64,000 nucleotides of DNA from Rachycentron canadum (taxonomy: Eukaryota; Chordata; Actinopteri; Carangiformes; Rachycentridae), in assembly GCA_038496675.1 (NCBI GenBank), contig CM076661.1, forward strand, positions 9,901,209 to 9,965,208. Direction: 5' to 3'. The number at the start of each line of letters is the position of its first letter. Positions within the stretch are counted from its first letter, which is position 1. The notes below the pieces were generated by a model. The model was given only the letters and a program-made list of their open reading frames with translations. It made no database searches and had not been told where the DNA came from. Positions 41,301 through 53,286 of this stretch are shown in pieces. The translations under genes were made by a program, and so were the position numbers.

Positions 41301-43081
41301 CAGACCTAACCTGACCTTGAAGACACAAAAAGGGGTGACAAAATGCATTAACTAAAAAATACAAATTGAGGCAAAGTGATTGAAAAGGTCAAATTAAAGT
41401 GAAGCAAAAAATGTAAGTGTGACTATGGTTGCAGGCATCCCAACACAGCACCGTCTCATTCAGTGAGCATTTTGTGATCTGGTCATTGCTTGTGACCTAT
41501 TCCTTCACTCCAGGATCATATTGTAAATGAAAAAGCATTTCAGTATTCCATCAGTGGTTTTGCAAGATGAGACTAGAAAACGCATTTCCTTCATTTCTCC
41601 TTTTCTGCTGCGTCATAAGTTTATATGGAAACCAACTGTCAAAGATTAGAGCAGATCAAGTGTCAGGATGGGATGATGTGATGAGAGGATGATGCTGAAA
41701 GCAAAAGACAGTCTGTAAAATATGTTGCTGGTAATAGAGGTCAAATACCTACTGCTGAGCCATTTCTCTAAAATCTATATTGGTTTTTTTGTTACTACAT
41801 CAGACAAGAGTTTTAACCACTAACGTGTTCAATTTCAGAATCTCTCTAGCTCTGTCATTGGGTTTCACTATACGTTCACGTTAGTCTGTGCCTGCATATG
41901 GAGAATGAGGCAGAGATAACCTTTTATAAACCACAGAATGGTAAAGAATACTTTCCCTCTGTATCCACGAAGATTAAAAAAAAAAAAAAAAAAAGTGAAC
42001 AAAACACAGCAGCAAAACACCAAAGCAGAGATAATGGTTTACCATAGGGAAATTACATACTTCTTGCCCTGCCTTTGGTCTGAGGTTTGTATGCGGGAAC
42101 AGCTGACTTATTCCCTCTCACTGCCTCCCCCCTCCCCCAACTTACTCCCCGCCCAAATTAAGGTCCAAATGATTTTGAGCTTGTAAAGTGATGTTTAAAT
42201 AATTCTAAAGTTTGTATTTGTAAATCAACCTTTGAAAGCCTGTAAAATATTTCATTCAAATATTTCAAAAATTCATATATTAAGTGGAAATTAAACAAAG
42301 ACAGTGAAAAAAAAATGTGCTAATTGTCTGAACACATACAGAGCAGAAAACTAATTGAGTGAAGCAACATTCCCAGTGTATGACAATGGAGATGTTCTAC
42401 TAAAGAGAACATATCTTTAAAATCTTAAATTAGGACTGTACTCTGAGTCCCTTTATGTATGGGGTGTAGCCATGCTTATGGATTACCATTTCTTAGTGGT
42501 TGTAGACCATAAGGTGTGGTCCTGGCCCGAGGCAGATTTAATCTTCGGGCCAAAACGTACTAAATGACTTTCCATTGCAGGGCAAACAAGGACATTTCAA
42601 GTAAGTCCTTACAATACAATACTGAGAAACAATTACTTAAAATTTATTCAAGCACAACAACCACAAAAAAAAAAAAAATTTCAACATACAAACAACTTAG
42701 TTTAAAAAAAAAAAAAAAAAAGTCAAATAGAAAGTATTTTTGCCAAAATCATTTGTTACATGTTCATTGCACAAATACTCAGTTTTCAAGCTAAAGTTAA
42801 CATTGTGCCCAACTTGGCTGATTGACACCTGCTATTCAGACATTTGTCACTTAATACACAATTTGAGTGCATTTACAGCGATTATAATAAACTTCTGCTT
42901 AGAAAATACAATATCAGTGTTTCCCTTGCACTGATATTCAATTTGTAACAGGAAACTAACATTTGTATTTTTCCGTTTGACGTTGTGGCCTCTAGGTGTC
43001 GTGCTGGTCACACGAGGCATCAAGAAACTAACCTTATCCCCAACACTTTGACGAGAAAGTATCAAACACGACCGGACTTAC
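35398..43081. other. No gene seen; regulatory-looking blocks
   Basis: No coding exon could be supported. Several blocks (about 36960-37050, 38480-38640, 39770-39915, 40370-40560) are unusually rich in TAATTA/CAATTA-type sites and low in simple repeats. A 19-base A run lies at 41976-41994. Confidence 0.55.
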
Positions 43082-43338
43082 CTCCAAGGATACTCCAAGA
43101 TCCGGGTTTGTCCAGCGATGGGCGTTTTAAATTTAATGGCGGCGACTAGCGCACTCACACAGGCATCAAGCCACTGCGGCCATTATGGTGTTCGTCGCCG
43201 GTATTTAAAAGCAATTATGGCGCCATTTCCGCCCAGTACCCGTATGTAGGAAGTCAATAAATGCCGGTGTCTGGACTCTGTTCCGGTTCTTTTCTCGACG
43301 CCCCGCCCCCCTTCACACGACATCCGAAATTGTTACAG
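43082..43338. promoter_or_regulatory. CpG-rich promoter-like block with divergent splice donors
   Basis: This block is far richer in CpG than its surroundings. It holds ATGGCGGC (YY1-like core) near 43136, TTCCGG (ETS-like), GCCCCGCCCCCC (GC box) near 43300 and TATTTAAAAG near 43202. On the minus strand CTTGGAG is followed by GTAAGTCC, a perfect donor (exon end 43082). On the plus strand TTGTTACAG is followed by GTATGA (exon end 43338). A plus-strand ATG at 43136 opens only 37 codons. It could be the start of one or two transcripts; the genes they serve are not identifiable here. Confidence 0.5.
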
Positions 43339-45540
43339 GTATGAAAAGTTTGTTTGCTCCCCAGTGCACCTTTCTATTAATATATTATAATTATACTATA
43401 TTACTATATTATATTAAACTGACACCGACTTTGGGCCAAATGTCCTGGCCTGTGCTGGGCCAGAAACGTTCCTGCCACTTATCCCCCGTGTCGGTCTTTC
43501 TGTTAGATACAGGATAGAAGCAGATTACACGACTGCTCCTTTATTAAAATGACACAAATACAAAGCGCTCACATTCTCGTGGACACACAAACAAGCAAAG
43601 ATGAAGCAAGAACAGAGGGGGAAATAAATAAATTTTATATATATATAACATCTTGCAAATCCATCATACAAATCCGCAAACGTCAGCTGTAAGTTAAGGA
43701 AACGTTAAAAAGTTCATGAACTGCAGTAAAAAAAAAAAAAAAAAACTCTAAGATTAAATACAACAGCAACTCTGTATAAAGTTCAAAATAAATGAATTGC
43801 ATAACATTCATAACAGTTCATTTGAAAGCAATTTGGGTAAACAAAAAAACTTAAATGACATGTTCTTCTGCCAGGACAGTTACCTCTGTACCAGTGGGTG
43901 TATGATAGATAATAAAAATGACAAATATTGAATGAACATTTTAATTAAATATGATGCAATGTCATTAGGGATAAATGAAAATATGGAATGCATGAGTTGC
44001 ATTTCTCTTATTAATATATTGCTATCGAGGGCAAATGATCTAATAAAGCAGACAAATACTCTGGAAATATGGACTTGCTTGGAAAGGTCACAATCTTAAT
44101 AGGTCTCACCAAGACGTTAAATTGGACATAATCTTTTGGTGCAAGAAATTATGCTAACATTTTATGGCCCCACTGTGTCAGAGCCATTTCACTGTTATGG
44201 AGCAAACTGGGGGTGACATCGCACATTTTGAAGTTCTCCCTTCGGTCTCTAACTTTGGAGGAGAGTGCTGCATGTTCAAATATTGACCAGGTATTCTGGG
44301 GCACAGGAATAAGAAATGTGAATTTAAAAAAAGGGGTGCATATTCCTTTAAATTCACAATCCTTGATTACATTGTAGTGTTTCATGCTCAAAGTCTCTGG
44401 TACAGGAAAAACAGTAAGTAATTATAGAAGCCTTCGAGTGAACTTCCAAACATTCATGTGCACTAGGATTACGATGGTCTTGATGGTATGACTGGGCAAA
44501 AGCATGAGAAGCATTTAGCAGGTTCCATTTGAAAGTATTCAATATTTTTGCTTGCAGGTATGAGTGGCTACAGTTGAGTGGGGTGTTTTTTGCCTACAAA
44601 TGAAATAAAGTGAACATACAGGTCAAATTCTATCATTATCCTGAATAAAGCAGCAAACAATTGTAAATCAAAATCAGTGCATCAACACATTCTCACTTTA
44701 AATCATGTGAGAACAAACTAAGTAAATTAGATGAGTTATTAGATGAATAAACATGACTTGAGGAAATATAATGAGATAAACTACTCACTCAACACACAGG
44801 AACAAAAGTGAAATGACAGAGGGAACCAACTCAACTGAAGGACAGAGAACAAAGAACATTCAAGACACCTGTGTGAGCTGACCAGTCATCACACCTGTGG
44901 TTCTCTGCTCTTCAGACCAATAGTCATGTGACCAGACTAACCACAGTATGTGTTATCTCAGTAAAAAGTAAAAGAAGAATAAATAGAGAATGTTGTGGTC
45001 TAGTTTGCATTTTCATTTTCACGTACTCATGTGGGTATTATATGACCATATTAAATGGGAATTAAAAAGCTGTTGACAATTTATTTAGCCTTCTCTTCAA
45101 TGGGCAATATTCAAATACAACGAGCAAACACCACCCTCAGTCCATTGTATTTGGCTGAATAATCTTTTTTTTATGTGTGATTTTAATTAATAGTAGCAGT
45201 TCTTATTCAGACTGTGGACATCACCATTTTCAAATCACTGATCTACCTGTGTGAACCTCTTCAGCGACTCATCAAAGAAAAAACAGGTAAAGGCATTTCA
45301 CCCACAGTTCGCACCCGCACACATAGACCCATTTTTAAAATCTTGGCACATGTCTAGTCAGCATGTCTTTAACAAATACAAGTGACATACTTATTATTCT
45401 GTGTTTAGTGGTGCCACCTCTGTGTCATGGAAACAAAAATTAATGGCTAAAAAATGCTGCGCTATTTATGAGCCACATAATATAGAAGTAATATAGAAGT
45501 GAACAATAAAACAACAAAATTATGAACAAATAAATGTTTT
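43339..45540. other. No gene seen
   Basis: AT-rich DNA between the promoter-like block and the cathepsin 3' end. Two short minus-strand open frames near 44150-44540 match nothing I recognise. Confidence 0.5.
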
Positions 45541-45587
45541 TTTATTTTATTTCTCAGTGTATAACACTTAATTTCTTTACATTTATT
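45541..45587 (-). terminator. Polyadenylation signals of the cathepsin gene
   Basis: AATAAA on the minus strand at 45587-45582, with an overlapping pair at 45551-45541. They lie about 175-220 bases into the inferred last exon, a normal place for the transcript end. Confidence 0.55.
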
Positions 45588-45762
45588 TACAATCTTCATA
45601 AAAAATTACTATATTAAAAGTGCACCAGGGCTCAGAGAAACTCTGAGGTTAGACCTCGCTCACTCCCACAAAACAACATTACAACATTTTCTTTCAGAAC
45701 TTAGTTTCTATATGAATTTAAAGCAAATTATGTGTCACTGTTCTCCTTATTGAGAAAAGGAA

Positions 45763-45850
45763 CTGGAAATAAAAAAAAAAAAAAGAACAACCAGTTAATC
45801 AGCAGTTAAATACACACACATCTACACACACTTAGGGAGTTTGTTCTCAC
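45763..45850 (-). other. ctsl.1: Probable intron within the cathepsin 3' UTR
   Basis: Four bases after the stop codon, the minus strand reads GCAG followed by GTGAGA, a strong donor. Eighty-eight bases on there is a long T tract ending TTTCCAG, with a possible branch sequence GATTAAC upstream. The final non-coding exon would start at 45762. The junction is so close to the stop that it should not trigger nonsense-mediated decay. Confidence 0.6.
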
Positions 45851-45854
45851 CTGC

Positions 45855-48048
45855 TCAGACCAAGGGGTAGCTGGCTGCAGTAGCAATACCACACTGGTTG
45901 TGTTTGTTCCTGGTCATCATGATGTATCCTTTGTGTCCCCACTGTAGACCCCAGCTACAGAAACACAAATATTACCAACTATATTCTGCTGCTGTATATA
46001 AAACATACTGTCTCCACAGAAGCTATGGCAGCATTTAAAGAAAACATGTCCCGTATTCTAACAGAAGTGATGTGATTGCACAAATAATAATGACATAAGA
46101 TTTAAGAAGCTGACAGAATCCTGGCTGAGTTTCACTTCATTATGGCTGCTATAAATAAGATGTCTTAACTTAGCTCACTGTTTCTCCATGCTTACTGACT
46201 TTTAGCAGAAGAGCAGCTCACAATTTCAGTTATTTGGCTATTTACCTGTTCTTGACCAGCCAGTAGTCATGACTGTTCTCACTGCCATATCCCACAGCCA
46301 GCACACCGTGGTCCAAATCTGAGCTGCTGCACTCTGGCTCATCATACACTCCTACAAACAAATACATGCACAGATGACACTGACACATGGATAGATTTAA
46401 AAAAAAAAAAATGTGTATTCCTAATTTCTTTTAGTGTTTGATAAGATTTCTATTTGGCAGAAATAACACAGTGTGTGAGGCTCTTTACCTGATTCGTAGA
46501 GCTGGAAGGAAGGATGAGAAGCATCAATGCCCACAGACACAGGTCCGATGGTGGCCACAGCCTCCTTCAGGGCATCTTCATCGCCTTGTTTCACATCTAC
46601 ATAGCCTGTGCATTTGGCTCCAATAGTAGCAGGGTTGTAACGGCACTCTCCATCCTAATTCAGAGGGATATTTTCTTAGTTCCCAAAATATTTACTATGT
46701 TGACACATCATGAGAGTAAATCAGAATAAGACCAGTTTCCAACTGCTATATTCTCAAAAGACTGAATTTAATGCTTATAGAATGTTTGTTGTAGGAAAAT
46801 CTTAGTTGTACAATACATTTTGTCCACAAGATGGCAGCATTTCTCACACAACGCACACAACTTACTCTAACTCTGTTTTTTTTTTTTTTTAGCATTTTAG
46901 CATTATAATAATAAATGCAGTATCTACATTTAAAGATTATGACTTCTCTGTTTACCTCAGCCTCATAAGGGTAGGAGTCCTCTGTATCAATGCCTCCGTT
47001 GGCTTGGATGTACCTGAAGGCATTGTCCATCAAGCCTCCCATGCAGCCCATGTTGCCATAATCACCAGAGCAGTCAACCAGCTGCTGCTCACTCAGGGAC
47101 ACCAGCTTCCCTGTCTTTCTGAAATTTTGACCCTCCAGTGAGCCAGTCTGGAAGAGAGATAAGTGAATTACATGTGTGTAAAGTTACCTCCACTACTGGA
47201 AGTGAGGTTTCACATACTGCACTGAAGGCCCAGCAGGAGCCGCACTGCTTCTGATCCTTGACATCAGTGACGTATCCCTTGTCCCTCCAGTCAACAGTGT
47301 TTGGCAGATCAGTACCTTCCGGCAGCTGCAGGAAGGCAGAGCCCTTGCGAGGCATAGACACATTGAAGAAACCAAGGCAGCCCTGGGAGATCAAGCGTTT
47401 GTACTCCTCATTTCCCTAGTGAGGAGGGACAAAATTCAGTGCATCTTCATTCAAAATGTGTAATTCAATGTATCCTCACAAGCTGACAGCAACCAAATAT
47501 CATGGCATTTTAGCCCATAAATTCAACAAGTGGTGAAAACTCCAAAGTAAATCATGGCAGAAACAGCCACATATTTCTTCTGTGCATACCATATCAGCAA
47601 AATAAGTCATGCCAAGGCGGTAGGACTTGATGCCCTGATCAGCCATGATATTGTGTACTAGCACTAGTCTGCGGTTGCTGAGCCAGATATCCTTGCGTTG
47701 GGCCTCCTCTGATGGAGAGTGGTAGGTCTTTCCTTTGAATCAGAGAAGGAAATGTTTACAAAGAGAACAGAGACAATAATATATGAAAGTTGCAAATCAT
47801 TTTAGATGTTTAAATGTGTAAATTAGAACACATTTCTCTCCAAATTTTTATAGACAAGATCGTTACAGACAACCGCACAGCATTTACTGTACAAGATAAA
47901 GTGCCGCGATAAAAGAAAGCGGTCAGATAAAAATCTCTACTGCCTCACCAAACTTGAGTTTCCAGGCGTGGAACTCCAGGTCTTCCATGGAGATACTGGC
48001 ACAGTTGGCCACGGCCAGAAAAGCGGCAGTAACCAGCAGCAGCTTCAT
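45855..48048 (-). CDS. ctsl.1: Cathepsin L-type cysteine protease, complete, 7 coding exons
   Basis: Papain-family (C1A) endopeptidase of lysosome or secretion route. Coding exons, read right to left: 48048-47949, 47732-47590, 47415-47218, 47147-46956, 46654-46489, 46351-46246, 45954-45855. Every junction has GT/AG and phases agree (1,0,0,0,1,2), giving 1005 bp and 334 residues, the usual cathepsin L length. A signal peptide covers residues 1 to about 17 (MKLLLVTAAFLAVANCA). The propeptide carries an ERFNIN-type pattern at about 42-61 and GMTYFAD at 74-80. The mature enzyme should start near LPNTVDWRDKGYV (about 118). Catalytic residues are oxyanion Gln138 and Cys142 (QCGSCWAFS), His281 (LDHGVLAVGYG) and Asn301 (WLVKNSWG). 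GCMGGLMDNAF and the terminal ASYPLV are family hallmarks. A potential N-glycosylation site, NVS, lies at 99-101 in the propeptide. The subfamily choice (ctsl.1 rather than ctsla/b or cathepsin S/K) rests on remembered similarity and is less certain than the family. Confidence 0.93.
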
Positions 48049-48329
48049 CCTGACTGACACACAAACAGCAAAAGCAAAGAGTCTCCTCGTGACTTGCAGG
48101 AAACCATACAGGTTGTGAGTGTACCCTTTCACTTCAGCTTTGTTTCAGAAACACTTGCTGTCCTGACGTCAGTTGTGATATGTACACTACCACGGCATCA
48201 GCTTTGTTTCCCGGTTTCTTTGAGTCTTTTGTGCAACCCTCCCCCAAAACTCTTTCTCATCTTAATATGTTTCCATTTCTTCTTAGCATCAGTGCATCTG
48301 CACGACAGGAAGTATATATGCTCATCTGT

Positions 48330-48367
48330 TTGTGTGTGTGTGTGTGTGTGTCTGTCTGTCTGTCTGT

Positions 48368-48405
<38 letters not shown>

Positions 48406-48420
48406 CTGTCTATATCTGTC
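48330..48420. repeat. Compound microsatellite in cathepsin intron 1
   Basis: A (TG)n tract, then TCTG repeats, a second (TG)n tract, then TATATCTGTC repeats. It ends about 20 bases from the leader-exon donor. Confidence 0.95.
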
Positions 48421-48438
48421 TGTGCTGAAGCTGCTCAC

Positions 48439-48490
48439 CTGCCCCTATGTTGATGTGTGCAGTGAAGTCTGAGGTAATCTGCTGGTGATG
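48439..48490 (-). other. ctsl.1: 5' non-coding exon of the cathepsin gene (right edge estimated)
   Basis: On the minus strand the sequence CACATCAACATAGGGGCAG is followed by GTGAGC, a good splice donor (intron starts at 48438). The coding start at 48048 lies only a few bases after a pyrimidine/AG acceptor, so a separate leader exon is expected. The 5' edge (about 48490) is estimated from the distance to the TATA-like box and not seen directly. Confidence 0.6.
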
Positions 48491-48513
48491 TAGGGCTCTG
48501 TCAGAGAGCCATT

Positions 48514-48521
48514 CTTAAATA
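48514..48521 (-). promoter_or_regulatory. TATA-like box of the cathepsin gene
   Basis: TATTTAAG on the minus strand lies about 30 bases upstream of the inferred leader exon. A consensus AP-1 site, TGACTCA, occupies 48536-48542 just upstream. Position and order fit a core promoter; activity is inferred. Confidence 0.5.
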
Positions 48522-48542
48522 GCCGTCTACAATTATGACTCA

Positions 48543-51500
48543 CTGTATGTCCAGTCAGGTGGCTGTCAGCAGCAGAGAGTCAATCATTGAACTAGGGAAT
48601 GAGGGGTTTATACATTATGAGAAGTTCTCCTGATGCCATTCTTTTGGGAAACCTCAGCAAAACAAGGAACATCAACATCATGAATTACTGTTTTTAAACC
48701 GCAGAATTTTCTGTGAGGACATGAGGTCACATAGATGAAGGAACATAATGTGACTGCTAGCCAGATGGCTTCACGTGAAAAACAACTGTTGGGATTTGGT
48801 TTTCCCTCGAGTTCTCTGATTCCCGTCACCCAGTGATGGTGATTTCTCTAAAAGAACAAAACCAAAACAGACAGAAACAACAACACCCATGAGCTCATCT
48901 GTGCCATTTACCTCACTGTCTAAATTAAGGCACACTGGAAATTATGCAAGAAAGTGATAGTGAAGTGTTTTGGGAAATGTAGGTGGCACACTTGCTAACA
49001 CCTACTCACTTTAAAGATCAAGTGTTACCTGAAACTCATCGAAAGACACCTCGACATCAGAATGAAGTTTTTTGACTTTGTTTAATCAGCAATAGAGACA
49101 AACCATGTTCACATTTCTGATCGATTAAATCTTTCCTTACATTCAATATAATTTCTTTCATGATTCATGACTTTTTCGATCTACTGTTATTTAAGACTTC
49201 CTTCTTTTTGGTTTCCACACACACTTCCTGTTCCCAACTTACCAGTAAAAGTTTGATTTGTTCTGCAAATGTTTCCCATCCATGATTGCCAGGCACATGA
49301 ATGCAATTAATGTTATTTAGTCATAAAACATACATAAGGGAGACTGAATAACTACAAACAAGCAGAAACCAGAACTGAGAAATATTCATATATGAGTGAA
49401 GATTTTAGTTTATCTAATTTAGTTTATTTTAGTTTATCTAAAAATGATTCTTCAAGCTCTTTTACAGTTATGTTGTAACTGCTGCATGACCGTCTCTCCC
49501 ACACTTTCACCAGCCCGTTGTCTGACAGTCACAAGGCTTTAGTGTCATTTAGTGTCAGACTTCAGACCATAAAGACACTGGGCTGTAAATTAAAACTGAG
49601 TGCTAAGCTAAAGGTTTACAAACATCATTGAACTCTCTAGCTTGTCAGATGAACCTCTCTGTCTCCTGTATATGTATAGTTGGTAGTATGTACATTTACT
49701 TTGGTTCCTCATTATGAGAAAAGTATGGATATTTTTCTTGGCATTGAAAGTAATAGAGATGTTATATAACTTTTCAAATCTGGTTTATAAAGAGCCAAAC
49801 GCACAGAAAGACCTGAGCAGTTGACTAGTGGTGGAAGAAGTACTCTTATTCTTTAACTAGAAGTAGCTTTACGACAATGTGGAAACAATTCAATACAGGA
49901 AAAAGCCCTGTACTCAAAATCATGCTCAAAATATTGTAAGAATCAAAAGCAAATTATTACAGGTTGTTAGTACAGATGTAACAATGTGTAAGCAGGACAA
50001 GGTGGAGCCAGTTTGTTTACTTCATATGCAGTAATTCCCAATCTAGGAGTCGGGCCTTCTCCAAAGGGTTATTACGTAACTCATGAGATGATTAATGGTG
50101 CTGGAAAGAAGAAAAAATGTTGTGCTTGTTCTGCCACATAAATTTAAGGTTTCTTTGGCTTTTTTTCTAACCTTTGCTCTTTTTTTATGAGGGTTTGGAT
50201 TCTTCAGCCTCTTTGAGATTCTACCAGTTACCTTGATGAAACCATCTGAGACGTTTAAGGTTAGGTTAGCAGCTATTTGCATAAGGGTTCGCTACTTTTA
50301 AGTTTGCGCTGAAATTCAGTAATTCTGTATTTGTAAACCACATGAGCAGAGTGGAATTTTTGAAAAAAAAATGACAAGGCCATCTTATTTTGGTTTCTAT
50401 TTCCAAACCAAAGGTCAAGAGCAGCGTTATGCACACATAAAGTTTCAGGTTTCTTGTGCAATAAACCATTTACAACAATAGTCAAATGACATCATTAAGC
50501 CATGAGTCAGTAAAATACAAGTACAATAGACTTGAGCTGAGACTAGAGACTAGAACTGAGTTCATAGATCAAGGTTTGCACGTACATCTGCTTGCATCAC
50601 ATGGCCTTGAGAAAGAGCTTAAAGCAAAGGATGTCAGCGTCTTAGCACTTAGTTTTACAAATACATGTCGGTGTTTGTGTTGGGGTTGGCAAGTTAGTGT
50701 AAAGCAAAATAGAAGCTTATATATTTGTTTCTTTCAGCTTTCACGTGGTAGTTAAATTATAAAAATGACAAATTAACTATTTGAAATGCAAGAAAAAGAA
50801 AGAAAACATAGTTATGCAATACATCTGTACTTAAGGTAAATAAAACATTCATTTGTTTACTGCTTTACACAGTCAATAGCCAGGTTGATTGTCAGGTTGT
50901 AAAAAATATCATGCCATGTAGGGAAGACATAACATAAAATTCCCCCTGTCTATTGACTTTGTATGTAGGTCAACATGGGAGCTTGTCTTACTGTAAGTGA
51001 TGATTCAATGCATGAATCACAGCTGAGAGAATCATCTCTTCTCAGGAATGGACAGATAATGCTCTGCCCCTGTTTTAACGTATGACTTACAGTACACTAC
51101 AAGGGGAAAGTAAAGAGGGTATTCCAAAAATAAGTATAAAGTATAAAAATAAGTTTTTTTCCTCCATTTTTTAAGATGGCCTTTGCAGTGTTTTCAACAC
51201 ACCAGAAGAAGGCAGTATTTCCTTGCTTACATAGTATACTATTATTTCACTGCAAAACACACCTCCCATGAATTAAGTTATATTTCAGTAATTAAATAAT
51301 AGTCTGCAGTACTTGTTCAGATGTTTCATCTGCCAATTAGTTCAACAAGGAGACTCATTTTTTGTCACACCATTATCCATAATGACAAAATTTGCGTAGC
51401 AGTAGGTTTTTTTCCACACAAACTATTACAGTTTTGTGGTTAACATGACTGATATTAATTGCTATGTAGGGTTTATTGACAACAACTAAGTAACATAATG

Positions 51501-52603
51501 TGACAATAGCTGTGGGTGCATACTAACTATGGAGTAGATCCTGAAGGATCCAGTGTGAAAAGGAAACCCTGAGGCCCAGTGACAATACTAGTGTGAAAAT
51601 GCAGTAAGATGCTTGGCATGGGAAACTGAGAGGAACGCTATCCCTGGTAAACTCTTCTAATTTCATTACTCTACATGTTTCCTCAGCTTAGAGCCAATCA
51701 CATAGTTGGCTCTCTTCTAGCGGGGGTCACACATAACAGCCATTAAATTGTGACAGTGACCCAGACTGGCATACCTTAGCACATAATCTGATTATCAGAT
51801 CAATAACGCAGCAACATTTGGTGCATAGCTGGGATGGCTTGCTTCTTCTCTGGTTACACATTGCTGGCATTCACCACTCGTTCCCACTTTATAGGTGACA
51901 AGGTGTGAATGTAAGCAGGAATTTAAATGGAAGGCTTTTTAAATAAGAGCCCACAGCATATCCTTGATCACATCTGGCTGTGCTACTGTCTCTAGAATTC
52001 ACACAGCTACTAAAATATCAGCACACTTTTTGTATCAGTGTGTAAAATCAGAAATTGCTCTATCAGTAATGCCTAATATAGGCACAGTTCTTAAGCCTTC
52101 TCTGACCAGCTATGCTTACAGTGTTCTTTAAATTAGAAGTAGCTCATAATTTCATGCAGAGGTAAACATTTAGGAGATCTGACAATGTACCATAAAAATA
52201 TTTATTGACATCACAATCTTCTTGGACACAAAAATGAGAAATGACACACAAAAAAACATCCCAAAATATTTAGAAATTCCACATTCAAAACATCTAAGAA
52301 TGACAGAGAAATAAAGAAGTAAAATGGAACAACATCATCAAATTGAATGAACACAAATCTGCGAGTCTGTTCAGTGCAAACGTCTTGTTTAACTGAACCA
52401 ATTTTTGATATGTTTTTGAGAAATGATTTTTATTCTCTGCAAAAGATTTCTTCATAGATGAGAAACTCCATCAACAACATGTGGCATGGTCATCTCCATT
52501 ACCTCTGTCTTTAGAAAACACAATAAACTGAACCACAATAATTTCAGAACTGGCCTAACCAAACATTTTAGAAATGCACATGAACACCAATAAATAGAAA
52601 CAC
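48543..52603. other. Intergenic, upstream of the cathepsin gene
   Basis: Apart from the dispersed repeat near 49826 and small open frames, nothing is recognisable. AATAAA on the minus strand at 52206-52201 could serve a longer vgll2 transcript. Confidence 0.5.
49826..49985. repeat. Dispersed teleost repeat, decayed copy
   Basis: Begins TAGTGGTGGAAGAAGTACTC and continues with AAAAGCCCTGTACTCAAAAT and ATCAAAAGCAAATTATTACA. The order matches a very common fish repeat typified by tracts of AAGTAAAAGT. Recognition is from memory. Confidence 0.55.
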
Positions 52604-53286
52604 TTTATTTCAGAGAGCAAAATTATATAATAACAAACAAAAAAAGGCATTGTGATGACAGTCACAAAGCATAAACTGCCATAATTGCTGCTCCTGTTTA
52701 TCACTGCATGTTGCATTTGTGAAATGCAGATAAGTGGATGATGACAACCACTGTACCAACAAAGACCATGAGACAGAGATAACCAGGGACTTTGGAGGGA
52801 ATCCCTGCTCTCCGCCATTTATCCCTCTGTCCCAATATTCATCCCTCTTTCTCTCTGTCTTCTGCAAAAGTCTGTTGTGATCCTGTCTTTCTCAGTCCAA
52901 ACAGGTCACACTGTGGCTCACACCTTGCCAAGGTCTCTGCTGCAGCAGCAGAAGAGGGAGCGGAGGAGAGATGAGAAAGAGAGAATAACAACACCGATCA
53001 TGAGCAGTGACACTCTCTCTGTCTCTCTCCCTCTTCCTCTCTCTCTCCCTCTCTCTGCTTTATCTCCATGGTGCACACACGTCGACCTGGAGCAAGGCTG
53101 TATACTGGCAGGGGAGGCCAGGAGCAGAGAGAAGGGGGTGGATAGATGGGGATGCAGTATGTGTGTGAGTGTGTGTGTATGTGTTGGGAAGGGGGTGGGA
53201 TAAAGGGACACGCTGCTTCAATAGCAGAGAAGGTCCAAGGACTAATTGGATCTGGTAATGGCTGGTCAATGTGACTGAAGGGCTCG
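52604..53286 (-). other. vgll2: Inferred 3' UTR of vgll2
   Basis: The stop codon is at 53289-53287. The first plausible AATAAA downstream on the minus strand is at 52609-52604; another at 52206-52201 would give a longer UTR. The interval has no coding sequence I recognise. It includes CT-rich and GT-rich simple sequence near 53010-53060 and 53150-53185. Confidence 0.4.

Noticed and set aside
43136..43249. 37-codon frame starting in the YY1-like ATGGCGGC
   Set aside because: It ends in a stop with no donor inside that would extend it. ATGGCGGC at transcription starts is commonly a YY1 site and not a start codon.
44149..44542. Two adjacent minus-strand frames that looked like a transposon protein
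   Set aside because: No transposase or reverse-transcriptase motif could be found, and the frames could not be joined convincingly.
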